Assembly: GCA_963691705.1 (NCBI GenBank)
Contig: OY829537.1
Coordinates: forward strand, 73,739,352 to 73,803,351
DNA length: 64,000 nucleotides
Direction of reading: 5' to 3'
DNA from: Viola odorata
Lineage: Eukaryota > Streptophyta > Magnoliopsida > Malpighiales > Violaceae
In this document: in pieces, positions 46,266 through 57,930 of the stretch
How positions within the stretch are numbered: position 1 is the first letter of the stretch
Layout: each line of letters begins with the position of its first letter
The notes under the pieces: generated by a model
What the model was told of the DNA's origin: nothing
Seen by the model: only the letters and a program-made list of their open reading frames with translations
Database searches by the model: none
Position numbers and translations under genes: made by a program

Positions 46266-46796
46266 AGGTGTTCATTGGTAATTGACAATGGGAGCTGCAC
46301 AAACTGTGTAAGCACGTTGTTGGTTCACAAGTTGGGTTTGCCGACAACAAAGCACCCAAAATCGTATTCGCTAAAGTGGCTGAACGAAGGCAGCGAAATT
46401 AAGGTAATAAAGCAAGTATTAATTTCATTCTCCATTGGAAAGTATAGAGACGAGATGCTTTGTGACGTCATACCAATGTATAAAAGTCATCTCTTACTTG
46501 GTCGACCGTGACACTATGATAGACATGCCAAATACGAAGGAAGGAGTAATCGGTATACGTTGGAGAAGGATGGAGTAATGTTTACTCTTGCACCCTTAAA
46601 GCCAAATCAAGTTATGGAAGATCAGAGATGGTTAGAAAAGTCTCATGTTGGTTACGACAATTCAAAAAAGCTTGAAAAGAAAAAGTTGAGTATTGAGGGA
46701 AAAGAAAAAGAGCAAAACAACCCCATGAAAAGAGTAAGCATGGGAAAAGAGATGAGAAAGAAAACAACTTCCATGAAAAGAGTGAGCATGGAATGA
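46266..46796 (+). pseudogene. Aspartic protease region of element X, degenerate
   Basis: CSLVIDNGSCTNCVSTLLVH marks the active site (D-N-G-S, a variant of the D-S-G-S form common in plant gypsy elements). The fold continues through FSIGKYRDEMLCDVIPM and LLLGRP, where a TGA (46509-46511) replaces the expected Trp codon. A Lys/Glu-rich tail with repeated MKRVSM follows. The frame then decays towards the Y insertion point. Confidence 0.85.
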
Positions 46797-47234
46797 GAGA
46801 AGAGAGTCAAAACAATCCGCATGAAAATAGAGAGCATGCATTAGTTGGTATAAATACAAAAGGAGAGATCAAATATGCCATAGGAAAACAAGTGAGGAAC
46901 GCACTTAGTGGGCAAAAATTCTATTTTGGCGCAAGCTACAAAAAAATCTAGTTTTCGGTGATTGTGCCTTGATTTTCCTAATGCTAACCCCTTTTGTTTC
47001 TCTTCTATGATTATTTTTCCCAATTTACATAAGAAGAAGAGGTTATGGGTAGAGAGGAAGCCTCTTACCGCGTTGACAAGAGGTTGGAACGGACTTGGTG
47101 CATCTATGGCGACTAGTTCGTTACACCCTAACCAGAAGGGTGAGGTATGGTTTTCTTCCCTAGGACTTAGTTTGTGTAAGTATGTGGACACCATAAAATC
47201 GTATGATGCTGATTTCAAATTTATAATCAATAAT

Positions 47235-47239
47235 GGTGG
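47235..47239. other. Target-site duplication of element Y, left (GGTGG)
   Basis: GGTGG precedes Y's 5' LTR, and the identical GGTGG follows its 3' LTR at 57926-57930. Removing Y and one copy restores X. Confidence 0.9.
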
Positions 47240-48128
47240 TGATGCGAATCCTCGCATAAACCCTAGCGCATCGCATGCGCATGGCGTGCGCATACCGCCC
47301 ATCGAGCCAAGGATGCGAGCGCGAGGTGAAGATGAGAACGCGAGGCTGGAGCAAGTCATTCACAGAGTTGAGGCATGCGTAGAGGAGGCTATGCTACATG
47401 GGAAAGAGTCTTGGCGCAAGGCGTGACCCAGACGCGCACAACGCACACCATATGCATCCGCGAGATGGACCACTGAGCCACCATGGAAATATGAAAAGTT
47501 GCATGAGCCCTTGACAAAATAAAAGACCGATTGGGATGTCAGGAAGTTTCTGTCCAAATTTCAGGCCAAACGCACGAGTCTTTTGAGAGTTGGCCCACAT
47601 AGACACCAAGACGGCCAGATTAGGGTTTTCGGATGAGTCCATCAACGCCAACGATCGTTACTTGGTCCAGTTAGGCCCAGACCAGGAGGAGGAGCGCCCT
47701 ACAACTATTTTTGGGTCTTATCTTTCTATTGGGATAAGTTTCAGACCAATTGGATGAGCCAATCAAAAGTTACGGCCTTGGACATTTGAACGCGCAGTGT
47801 GAACGCATGGACAAGTCCGACTTGGATATTTCAGCCCAAACCGTGTCCAAACCGTGTGGGAACATTCCAGAAGTCTTAGAAGACTTTATTTGTATTTATT
47901 AATTAGTTTTTACAGTTTTTCGACTAGTAGAAGTTCTATTTCGAATGTACTTAGGAGTTCTAGTCAAAATAGGTTTTCTAGTTATAGTTAAACTAGTACT
48001 AGGCGCTTGCCTATATATAGAGCCACTTGTGCTCATTGTAATGACAAGAAGTTTTTATCAATTAAAATCAGAGAGTTTCTCTATTGTTCACATGTGAGCC
48101 TTGTAACTTCTTAAGTCCGAACGCTTAA
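47240..48128 (+). repeat. Element Y 5' LTR, first part
   Basis: It starts TGATGCGAATCCTCGCATAA. The 5' part still reads as protein in the interior frame (RMRARGEDENARLEQVIHRV). The TATA box TATATATA lies at 48012-48019. It is broken at TTAA (48125-48128) by Harbinger-2 and resumes at 52668. Confidence 0.9.
48012..48019 (+). promoter_or_regulatory. TATA box of the Y LTR promoter
   Basis: TATATATA in the context GCTTGCCTATATATAGAGCC. The same motif lies in the 3' LTR at 57555-57562. Transcripts would start about 30 bp downstream, near CTTGTGCTCATTG. Confidence 0.7.
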
Positions 48129-48399
48129 GTGGGTGTTTGGCATTCTGGTTTGGTACCAGGAAGTTGGTTTACCAAACCAGAAAGCCAAAATAGGTGTTTG
48201 GTAACACCTTTTTTAAACCAACTTCGGAAGAAGTTGGTTCAAAAAACCAAAGAAAAGGCCGGTTTTGAGCCTGGTCTAGAGACCTTCAGTGGCTGAAACT
48301 AATGGTTTCAGCCAAAACACGCGCAGGAGTTTCATTTTAAATGAAACTTTCAACACCCAAAAATACCCCTGGGTATATATTTGAAGGCACGAGTATTTT

Positions 48400-50049
48400 A
48401 TTCTTCCTCCTCAAATTTTTGCAAGAATTCCTCTCTTCAAACCAGACCAGCCTCACCTCAAATCTAATTTCCTCTTGGAAAATCACTCAAATCTTCTCCT
48501 AATCCTCTCAAAATTTGACCAAACATTACCTACATCCATTCAAACAAAACCCAACAATTTATTTCGAAATCCATCCGTAAAATCACTCTCAAATCAAAAA
48601 CCCCCAATTTTGAAACCCTAACCCCCAATTTCAATTTTTTACCCTATAATCCTTCTTCTTCCAGCCTCACGGTGGCGCCGACCCTCAATCTCATGCTCTC
48701 TCTCCCAGCACTCAACAAGGTCAATTTCATTGTTTTATTTTCAATTAATTCATTTCCCCGTTTCAATTTAATTAATTATTGTTTCAATTCAATTAATTGC
48801 TTGCTTTTGATTTAATTGATTTGCTTAATTTTGATTTAATGGTATTGTTTGGCTGGATTTAATTGATGTTTGCTGGTTGGTTTAATTTAATTTTTATGGC
48901 ATTTTTATGGGTCTATTTTTGGGTCTGTTCTTGGCTGCGTTTTGGTCGATTTGTTGTCTGATGTGGAAATGGAGAGGACGAAAGTAAAACTTAGCTTGCG
49001 CGTGGCTTTTTTTCTAGGGTTAAAGTTTATGTTTTTAAGAGTTCCTCTGCTGCCGCCAAAGATTGGCACTTTTGTGATACAATCATTTGGTTTTTTGGAG
49101 TTTTCAAGAGTGTGTTTTTTTGTATGCTGTTGGATTAGTACTTATATAGCTGTCCAATTTAGGGTCATTTTTCTGTAGAATTAATGCTCGTTTTGCTGCC
49201 GATTTGTTGCTTGAACTGATGCTTAAAAGTCATGATTGGAGACCTCATTACGCATACTGATACAAAATTGTCGTTTTCGTTTCCTGCCATGTTTAGCCTA
49301 AATAAATAAATAAAAAGCTCCGCTGGTTTTCCCACGATTTTTGTTCATTTTATTATGCTTCGTTACACCATTTACATTTCGTACCATGTTTTTAACACCA
49401 GAGCACCATATTGATAAGTTCAAATTTGGAGAACCCTTTTTTTTGTATAAAAAGACAGTTTTTCATACATTGATTTAAACAAAATTAATCTTAGGCGTTC
49501 GGACCTTGCTTACATTACATGATATTTGGTTCCTTCATTTTATCCAAAAGCATTTTCCTTTATTTATCACAATATTGCAACCTCGCACGACTCTTAATTC
49601 CTTGTTGAAATGCTGCCCATTTTTTCTGTTGAATTGTTCAACTACAATGCTTAATCGTTGCTCATTTTAGTTACTGCTATATGTGTGATTAGTATAACTC
49701 AATGCCTCACAATGTCACACATCAAGTAGTAGATCAAAGTGGGATTTGTCATAATTTCATGGTGTCTTGCAAACAATTCAACATGGAGTTGAAATCCAAT
49801 TAAAAATGTACATGTAGAGATGCTAGAGTACCAAAATAATTCGTAAATCATTAGTTCCCATACTAGTTTGTTGTGTTTGAACTTCAATATTAGTTGTATT
49901 GTAATTTATATTTTCATGACAATCTTGTATTAGAACATTCATCGAGTGTTATGTTAGAAGTTTCGTATGAGTGTTATGTTAGAATTTTCAGCAGTGTTAT
50001 GAATTCATATGATATTGGTTCAATTTTCGTATGAGGTAAATGTTAGCCC
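48400..50049. other. Harbinger-2 left interior, leader-like, no gene seen
   Basis: A stretch with repeated CAAAT, AACCC and CCCCCAATTT motifs (48460-48660) looks like a plant 5' UTR. It ends in CTCACGGTGGCGCCGACCCT and a donor-like site near 48719, followed by AT-rich, intron-like sequence. Harbinger-1 has a comparable leader in the same place. Confidence 0.45.
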
Positions 50050-50077
50050 AAAGGGTATTTTAAACCAATTTTGATGC

Positions 50078-50322
50078 AATCAGAGGCTAACCGTAATCAC
50101 GCTAAGGGCTAACCGTAATCACGCTAAGCACTATTTCATTAGCGTGATTACGGTAATGTAATCACGTTAGCTTACTGTGATCACGTTAATACCTTACCGT
50201 GAATCACGTTATCTACTGGAAAGATTGGCGATTTTAAGAATCCTTAGCCTGATTACGCTAAGGGCTTAGCGTGATCACGCTAATCAAAAAGTGCTTAGCG
50301 TAATTACGGTTAGCCTCTGATT
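50078..50322. mobile_element. Small inverted-repeat element (foldback MITE) with GCGTGATCACGC motifs
   Basis: The left arm AATCAGAGGCTAACCGTAAT continues CACGCTAAG. The right arm is its inverse, with CTTAGCGTAATTACGGTTAG and CCTCTGATT. The interior is a string of GTGATTACG and CGTGATCACG half-palindromes in both orientations, so the whole 245 bp can fold. Weaker similarity extends outward to about 50053 and 50350. There is no coding content. Confidence 0.75.
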
Positions 50323-51085
50323 TGATTTTTTTATGCAAGCTCAAAATACATTTTCCAAGGCTCGTTTTTGTTGATTTATTTTCAGTTGAGAAAAATAGGA
50401 TTTTATTGATATGTTTTTATATAGGTCCTTAAAAATAAAATTAGTATTTTCTAAACTAAATTGGATGCTTTTCATTACTAATTTAATGCATACCTACTTC
50501 CATCTACCACACTAATCATTACTACCTTACACCTACTAATGTAATATGTATATAAAGACATTATCAACTCCGGCCAAGCTTCTCTAAAATATTCCAACCC
50601 TCAAATATTCAGTGCCAAAACGTCTTGACCAATAAAATAAGAAAATTGTTAAAAGGGGAAAGAAAGAAAAAAGGCAAGAAAACGTGATAAAGGCAGTGAC
50701 GTGATCATATTTACCCCAAGCTCTCCTTCTCAATCAACTTGTTCTCTCCTGTATATTTACCCCAAAGTGAAGGTTAACTCCGGCCAAGCTTAACCACTCC
50801 TCATTAACTTTGTGAGTCTTCCTCTGCTTCCTTTCATTCTATTTATTTTTTGTTTTATTAAAATTATGGTTTTGTGAATGATGATTAAGATGCCATTTTT
50901 TATGAATGATTATTATTAAAAGTATGGTTTTAGTATAATTATTTTTATTATTACTATAAGTATGGTTTCATGAATGATGATTAGTGCAGAGATTGAAATG
51001 CCATTTATTTTAAGTTTATATGTTCATATACACTTTGCCATAAACAGTTAATGAACCCATCCATTGTAATTCATTTCTTCCAGAA

Positions 51086-51250
51086 ATGAACGAAGAAAAG
51101 GATTTATCCGCAGATCTTCAAACTTCAATTACTCACCTTGGTATGCGGTTTGATCAACTTGACGCACGGCAAGCGGCAAGAGATGCCCGCAATGAAGAAA
51201 TGTTTCAAGCTCTTTTGGATCGTTTTCCCCCTCCTCCTCCACCTCAATGA
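51086..51250 (+). CDS. Short ORF in Harbinger-2 (54 residues), unknown
   Basis: It follows an acceptor-like TTCATTTCTTCCAG and starts ATGAACGAAG. It reads MNEEKDLSADLQTSITHLGM and RFDQLDARQAARDARNEEMF, ending in a six-proline tail before TGA. The middle is a predicted amphipathic, coiled-coil-like helix. GC content is higher than in the surroundings. I do not recognise it. It may be a captured host exon or the remnant of an element gene. The following GTTGATGACAAAGGGGGAGA (near 51501) resembles sequences of Copia untranslated regions. Confidence 0.45.
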   Translation: MNEEKDLSADLQTSITHLGMRFDQLDARQAARDARNEEMFQALLDRFPPPPPPQ

Positions 51251-52439
51251 TTTGCTTCTCATGACACATTGCTTTTGTTAGCATCTATTGTTTAAACTCT
51301 TTTGGTATATCAAGTAGCCTGACTTGGTTTTGGTACTTTTTGGATACTTGGTAAACTACTTGTGATGTGTAGTATGTTTTGTGCTTCTCTGCATCTATGC
51401 AATGATGAATGGTTTGACTAATTGTTATTCTTATATGCTTTAAAGCCATTTTTTATGTTTGCTCCTTATGTTTGTGGTGGCCCCCTTCTTTTTGTTGATG
51501 ACAAAGGGGGAGAAATGGCTATATCATGGAATATATTATGCTGAGATTAATTACATTTGTCATGCTCCTTGTGTAAACTAACGTTTTATGAGGTTTTATA
51601 TGAAATGATATTAATCATGTAGCAAGTTATGTGTGGAAATAAAATTTTAACGGTATTAATACATTTATTTTAATGGGGTTTTATATGCAAATGATGTTCA
51701 TCATATAGCAAATAACTCAAATTTTTAATGGTATTAATCAATTTATATTTATTTATGATTAAAAAAAGTTTCATTTATTTATGATATTAGATAAATATTA
51801 CGTGGTAAATGTTACATTATAAATAAATTGATTAAAAATTTGAGCTCCACTATTAATTAGTTAACTTTTTGGTTATTAGAATAAAAAATGTTTATTGATA
51901 TAAGAATTAATAAGTATTATATATAATGAGTATTCGATTTTTCAATTCGGTTAATTTATATATATTGGTGGGACAATGGTACCAAAAAATAAGCATAGGT
52001 AACTCTTATCTAATACTCCATTTGTAACTGATTTAGAATAAAAGTTTATTTTTAACAAGCCGTTCAATATATTTTTTAAGCCAACATTTGAAAATTTGGA
52101 GTAATTAGCCATTAATAATAGTTTTTTTTGGGTTAATATGAGAAGTAATTATGGAGTAATTATAGTTTTTTCATTTTTTAAGACACCAATTAACTTTTTA
52201 TTAGACTTTCATACGTATGGTATTAACCGATTTATTTTAATGGGGTTTTATATGCAAATGATGTTAATCATATAGCAAATAACTCAAATTTTGAATGGTA
52301 TTAATAAATTTATATTTATTTATGCTTAAAAAAAGTTTAATTTATTTATGATATTAGATAAATATTAGGTGGTAGATGTTAGATTATAAATAAATTGATT
52401 AAAAATATATATAAAGATACTAAAAAAATTAATTCTAAC
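51251..52439. other. Harbinger-2 right interior, AT-rich
   Basis: No gene. A roughly 150-bp block with AATGGGGTTTTATATGCAAA and GATAAATATTA is present twice (about 51670-51845 and 52235-52405). Confidence 0.55.
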
Positions 52440-52667
52440 ACTTGAAATGAATTTATGCCATTTATGGTCATTTTACATTCCAACCATAGTTTTAAAACAG
52501 TTTTTACCAAACACCAAAAACAGCTTCTGGTTTCCCCACAGAACTTTTAACAAACATTTACCAAACAGCATACTCCATTCTACAAAAGTTTGAAACTGAC
52601 TTTTGCAGACTGAACTTTTTTCTACTGAACTTTTCCAGCTAGAACCGTAACGCCAAATAGGCCCTAA

Positions 52668-52915
52668 GTCTATCTGCAAGTAAAAGACTGAGAGTTCAAA
52701 CCCCCATTGTTTCGTTTCACCTAGTAAGGCAGGTCTCTTACTAGGTTTAGAACTTGACACAAGAGCCTCAATTGCTTAGCTTGGGTTGCCTAACGTAGGT
52801 CTGTTAGGAGGTTTAAGCATTCAAGAGAGTTATTTTATTCCGCAGTCAAATGCAAACCGCGAACTAGATCAGGAAAAGTACTCGTTACGAACCCTAGGCA
52901 ACTAGGATCGTATCA
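52668..52915 (+). repeat. Element Y 5' LTR, second part
   Basis: It resumes with GTCTATCTGCAAGTAAAAG and ends AGGATCGTATCA. It matches 57671-57925 of the 3' LTR almost base for base. Confidence 0.92.
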
Positions 52916-53774
52916 GTTGGTAGCGGAGCTCAAGGCGTTCAAGGTTTGGTATCTATCCTTTTAATTATTTTGTTTTCTTTGTTGAGATTGATTCTTCTTC
53001 TTCCTGATTTATAATCAATCTCCTTGCGTCCCGTTGTGTTAGTTTGTTTTGTTGCGTCAAGTCGATCTAGGGTTCTAGATCAAGTTGCGTTTTGTGTTAC
53101 AAATCAATTGCGATTTGTCGAGTCTTTTAAATACAAAAATCTGTCCCCAAAGTGTCAAGAAAAAAAGTGTCATAAAATTCCAAAGTGTCCATTAGTTTAG
53201 TTGTTATTTGACTTCATTCAAAAGAGTAAAAAAAAAAAAATTCTCAAAACAGAAAACGATTTCGAATACACAACAAAGGAGTGTTTGAAAAAGAAAAGGA
53301 AACAAAATACAAAATACTACAAGGAGTTAGCTTTCTATAGCAAAAATAATCGATTGATTTGGTGGTCAAAATTGAGAGATATCAAGTTTACAAGTTGCAA
53401 ACTTTAATTTCACAAGTTTAGTCAAAAACGAAATTTTGTGATTTACTTGAGTCTTGAGTTTTGAGCTTTTCTTTGATTCCAAGCATATATATCTCTTCTA
53501 CTCCAGCCTAATAAATTTTTTAGTTGTTTGTTCTTTGCTACTAACCTTTTATTAAGCATCTAAATTCTTTTCGAAGCTAGTTTTCCTTGCGAGTCTTTTT
53601 GGAAGCTTTTCTTGAAAATTCTTGAGTCATTGGCATTTGCTCATGAACAATTGCAGAGAAGAGTGAGTGATTTTTTGAGACTAATAGAGCATTTAAACAC
53701 GAGAGAAAATATGTGAGGGAGCGTAGGTTTAGTGCAATTTTATGTTTTCTTTTGCTTGTTGCTAATTTTCAGGA
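52916..53774 (+). other. Element Y primer site and leader
   Basis: It begins GTTGGTAGCGGAGCTCAAGG. TGGTAGCGGAGC differs at two positions from TGGTATCAGAGC, the complement of the initiator-tRNA-Met 3' end, so that primer is my inference. The leader matches 44016-44797 in X and ends at AGGAATGTC. Confidence 0.6.
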
Positions 53775-56700
53775 ATGTCTAAGTCATCGGATAAAGGAAT
53801 GGATGAAGATGAAAGGGGAGAGATGCTTAAGATGCTTTAGCTTGTCAATGACCGGTTGATTGCATTAGAAGTATCAACTCAGGGAGTTAAGGAAGGGGTG
53901 AAGGAGTTATCCGCAACGAAGAAAGGGAAGCCCCAATCGCGTTTTTCACAAACACTTAATCCTAACAACGCCGCGCACTTGTATGATAGTCAACAAGAGG
54001 AGGATGCTAAAGACGTATCTGGGAATGAGCGCGAGGGTTACGTTGGTGGAGGAGAGGATGGGATGAGATTCGCGACTGGTCCCATTCATAATAATGCGAG
54101 ACCGCATCGCACACATAGGCATGAGCCCCGAGTGCACAACGCACGGGCTGAGCGTTCACCGCCTCACGCGCATTGGCATGAAGAGTCCGAGTATGAGGAC
54201 GAGGAGTATGATAGGCGTGACCGAGCTTATGAGCGGCGGCCTAGAGGTGAAAATAGAATGGACTCCAACATAGGGAGCATTAAAATGAAGATTCCACCTT
54301 TCGAGGGCAAGGACGATCCAGACACTTACCTAGCGCGGGAGAGAAAGGTGCAATCCATATTTCATTGTCACAATTACTCCGAAGAGAAGAAGGTTAGATT
54401 GGCAGTGGTAGAATTCAGCGGTTATGCGATCCATTGGTGGGATCAATTATTGGAGGATCGCGAGAAAGTTGGCGCCGGTCCAATTAGCACTTGGCAAGAG
54501 ATGAAGACTCTAATGAAGCGATGCTTTGTACCCACTTACTTCAACCATGACCTTCATCAAAGGTTACAAAATTTGAAATAAGGAAGTAAAAGTGTGGGAG
54601 AATATTTCAATGAGATGGAGATAGTGCTAGCTAGAGCGCGAGTGGTCGAAGATAGAGAAGCCACGATGGTGAGGTTTCTTAGTGGACTCAACCGTGAGAT
54701 AGCTAATGCATTGGAGTTGATACATTATACCAATCTACAAGAGATGATGTACATGGCTATTAAGATAGAAAGGCATAGAGCACAAAAGTCTACTTATTCT
54801 AATTTGACTTCAATGAACACAAAAGCCACGACATGGGCGAAGGATACTAGAGGAGCGAAGGAGCCACCTAAAGTGTTGCCGCACACCTACGGTACCAAAG
54901 GAGCAATAAGCTCTCCAACACCTCCAAGGAACTTCAATAATGGTAATGCTTCTTCCAATTCAGCAACTAGAGTTCCAACAAAAGATATTATTTGCTTTAA
55001 GTGCTCGGGTAGAGGCCATATGAAGTCCGATTGTCCTAATAAGCGTATCTTGCTTATTCACGATAATGGTGAGATGTATTCGGATGAAGATAGAGCAAGT
55101 GAAGCAAGGGAAGATGTGAAAGAAGAAGTTGAAAGTGAGTCAGAAGAAGAGCGAGGAGGAGGCGATTTAAACCTTGTTATTAAGCGAGCTCTTAACACTC
55201 AAGCCGCGACCGAGACATGTGAGGAGGAATAACGAGAGAATTTATTCTACACTCGTAGTCAGATCGCAGAGAAGACATGTTCATTGGTGATTGATAATGG
55301 GAGTTGTACTAATTATGCAAGCACCCTATTTGTACACAAACTAGGTTTGGCGATCAGGAAGCATCCAAAACCATATTCGTTGCAATGGATGAATAATTGT
55401 GGCGAAATAAAAGTGACGAAGCAAGTATCGGTTACTTTCTCAATTGGGAGATTCGAAGACGAAGTGCTTTGTGATGTCGTTCCAATGAATTCAAGTCACA
55501 TTCTACTTGGAAGACCTTGGCAATTCGATAGGAGTGCCGAACATGAAGGGAAGAGTAATCACTACAAATTGATCAAAGATGAGAAGCGGTTTACTCTAGC
55601 GCCTTTAAAAAAAGTGGAGATCCATGAAGATCAAAAGCGACTGATTGAGTCTTATGCTGAGTTTGAGAGAGAGAGAAAAAGAAAGGAAAAAGAGAGTGTT
55701 GCAAACAAAAATAGCTCCTATGAAAAAATTGAGCATAGGAAGAACGCTTGTGAGGAAAACAACACGCATGAAAAGAGTGAGCATGCGAGAGGAAAACACT
55801 TGCATGAAAATAGAGAGCATGCCGAGAGTAGGGTTTATACAAAAGTAGAGATGTGTGATAACGCTAGAGAGAAGAAAGTGAGGAATGCATTGCTTATGCG
55901 AAAAATCTGTTTTGGCGCGAGCCATCAAAAATCTAGTTTTTGGCCTTTGCGCTTTGATTTCACTAACCTTAAACCATTTACTTTCTCTTCTACTTTTGTT
56001 TTTCCTCATGTGCAGCAAAAGAGAGTGTCATTGGAAGCAAGATGGCAACGTTTAACCATGACAAGGAAGCATGAAAAGTATCGCGAGAAGATGGAGACTA
56101 GAGCGGCTAACCCTAGTCGCAACTGTTTGCTATACTTTTCATCCCTCAGACCTAATTCGTTGTTAAACATCATTAAATTATATCACTCTGAGTTTAAAAT
56201 TAATTTAATTAATGATTTGAGTATGCAAAACCCGAAGGGTAAGGTCTATGAGCTTGATGACAACAAATGAACTCTTAGTTTCGTTTGGCATCCAATTGTG
56301 TGCAAGTTTGCGTTTATTGATGACTTATCATTATTATTTACTTGCAATTCGTTTGGATATGGATTTATAATTGTGGTACCATTAACCCCTTGTTCTATGA
56401 AGTACTTTGCGAGCTTAGGTGTTGACAAGGACTTGGTGATGGCGAAGATACCACGCGAGCAAGCCATAGTGCACATGGAGCCCTTGGGAATGCCACGGAC
56501 GGATCATGGATACCGTAGGCATTTGAAGATGTTTGTTAGGGTACTTGATTGGGATAGGATGTTCTTACACATACTGAGGTTGCCTACCCAATTTGACAAG
56601 GCCTTAGCTGAGGGAGACGATGATTTGACCCACATCATCGCCGCACACATAGACACCACTGCAGATGTGGATATCTTAGGTAATTACTATCTTTCGAATG

Positions 56701-57197
56701 CGCCTTTGGATTCTAACTTGATGTATTGTGGTGCAGGTATCAGCCCAGATTCAAGGACGAATCCTTTCGAAGAGGGAGGGAATGATGCGAATCCTCGCAT
56801 AAACCATAGCGCACTGCATGCGCATGACATGCGCATATCGCCCATCGAGCCAAGGATGCTAGCGCGAGGTGAAGACGAGCATGCAAGGCTGGAACAAGTC
56901 ATTCACAGAGTCGAGGCACACGTAGAGGAGGCTATGCTACATGGGAAAGAGTCTTTGCGCAAGGCGCGACCCAGACGCGCACAACACACACCATATGAGT
57001 CCGCGAGATGGACCACCAAGCCACCATGGAAATACGAAAAGTTGTACGAGCCCTTGAAAAACTACAAGACCGATTGGGATGTCAGGAAGTTTCTGTCCAA
57101 ATTTCAGGCCAAACGCACTAGTCGTTTGAGAGTTGGCCCACAGAGACACCAAGACGACCAGATTAGGGTTTTCGGATGCGTCCATCAATGCCAATGA
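53775..57197 (+). pseudogene. GAG-protease-unknown domain polyprotein of element Y, four in-frame stops
   Basis: One frame of 1141 codons runs from ATG 53775 to 57197, broken only by TAG 53838, TAA 54579, TAA 55230 and TGA 56268, with no frameshift. Domains in order: a basic/acidic N-terminus; the retrotransposon gag domain (FEGKDDPDTYLARERKVQ, IHWWDQL, FLSGLNREIANALEL); a zinc knuckle CFKCSGRGHMKSDC (near 54993); a protease with VIDNGSC (near 55287) and ILLGRPWQFD; and a Lys/Glu/His-rich linker. A domain I do not recognise follows from 56271 (VCKFAFIDDLSLLFTCNSFG). The tail PDSRTNPFEEGGND overlaps the polypurine tract, and the frame runs on into the LTR. Reverse transcriptase, RNase H and integrase are absent. 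Confidence 0.9.
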
Positions 57198-57925
57198 TTG
57201 TTACTCGATCCAGTTAGGCCCGGACCAGGAAGAGGAGCACCCTCCCACTATTGTTGGGTCTTATCTTTCTATTGGGATAAGTTTCAGACCAATTGGATGA
57301 GCCAATCAAAAGTTACGGCCTTGGATATTTCAGCGCGCAGTATGAACGCATGGACAAGCCCGACTTGGAGATTTCAGCCCAAACCGTGTCCAAACCGTGT
57401 GGGAACATTCCAGAAGTCTTAGAAGACTTTATGTGTATTTATTAATTAGTTTTTACAGTTATTCGACTAGTAGAAGTTCTATTTCGAATGTACTTAGGAG
57501 TTCTAGTCAAAATAGGTTTTCTAGTTATAGTTAAACTAGTACTAGGCGCTTGCCTATATATAGAGCCGCTTGTGCTCATTGTAATGACAAGAAGCTTTTA
57601 TCAATTAAAATCAGAGAGTTTCTCTATTGTTCACATGTGAGCCTTGTAACTTCTTAAGTCCGAACGCTTAAGTCGATCTGCAAGTAAAAGACCGAGCGTT
57701 CAAACCCCCATTGTTTCATTTCACCTAGGTTGAGTAAGGCATGTCTCTTACTAGGTCTAGAACTCGACACACGAGCCTCAATTGCTGAGCTTGGGTTGCC
57801 TAACACAGGTTTGTTAGGAGGTTTAAGCATTCAAGAGAGTTATTTTATTCCGCAGTCAAATCCAAACCGCGAACTAGATTAGGAAAAGTACTCGTTACGA
57901 ACCCTAGGCAACTAGGATCATATCA
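56783..57925 (+). repeat. Element Y 3' LTR (1143 bp)
   Basis: It begins TGATGCGAATCC after the polypurine tract GAAGAGGGAGGGAA, has TATATATA at 57555-57562, and ends ATCATATCA before GGTGG. It is uninterrupted and gives the pre-insertion sequence of the 5' LTR. Confidence 0.92.
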
Positions 57926-57930
57926 GGTGG

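Larger units (their letters stand above)
48129..52664. mobile_element. Second PIF/Harbinger element, non-autonomous (Harbinger-2)
   Basis: The left end GTGGGTGTTTGGCATT and the inverted right end GGGCCTATTTGGCGTT are flanked by TAA (48126-48128 and 52665-52667). The left 16 bp match Harbinger-1 at 15 positions, and the right subterminal 200 bp (52440-52664) closely match 13850-14053. Without the insert, the host LTR reads through as in the 3' LTR (CTTAAGTCGATCTGC). It has no transposase. The interior has a 5'-UTR-like C/T-rich stretch (48400-48720), a donor-like AACAAG|GTCAAT, a 54-codon ORF and an inverted-repeat MITE. Confidence 0.88.
47240..57925 (+). mobile_element. Gypsy-type non-autonomous element Y, complete with both LTRs
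   Basis: The 5' LTR is 47240-52915, about 1137 bp once Harbinger-2 is removed. The 3' LTR is 56783-57925 (1143 bp). Both begin TGATGCGAATCC and end ATCRTATCA. The primer site is the iMet-like GTTGGTAGCGGAGCTC (52916 on), and the polypurine tract is GAAGAGGGAGGGAA before 56783. The interior encodes GAG, protease and an unknown domain but no polymerase or integrase. This resembles the TR-GAG class of plant retroelements, with a protease added. Y needs proteins from a relative to move. Confidence 0.88.

Noticed and set aside
47240..47426. ORF joining X protein to Arg/Glu-rich sequence (FKFIINNGGDANPRINPS)
   Set aside because: It crosses the insertion junction of Y into X at GGTGG and is a chance fusion.
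50040..50360. CRISPR-like or satellite array
   Set aside because: The repeated motifs are in both orientations within one inverted repeat, with no regular spacers. It is a foldback element in a plant genome.
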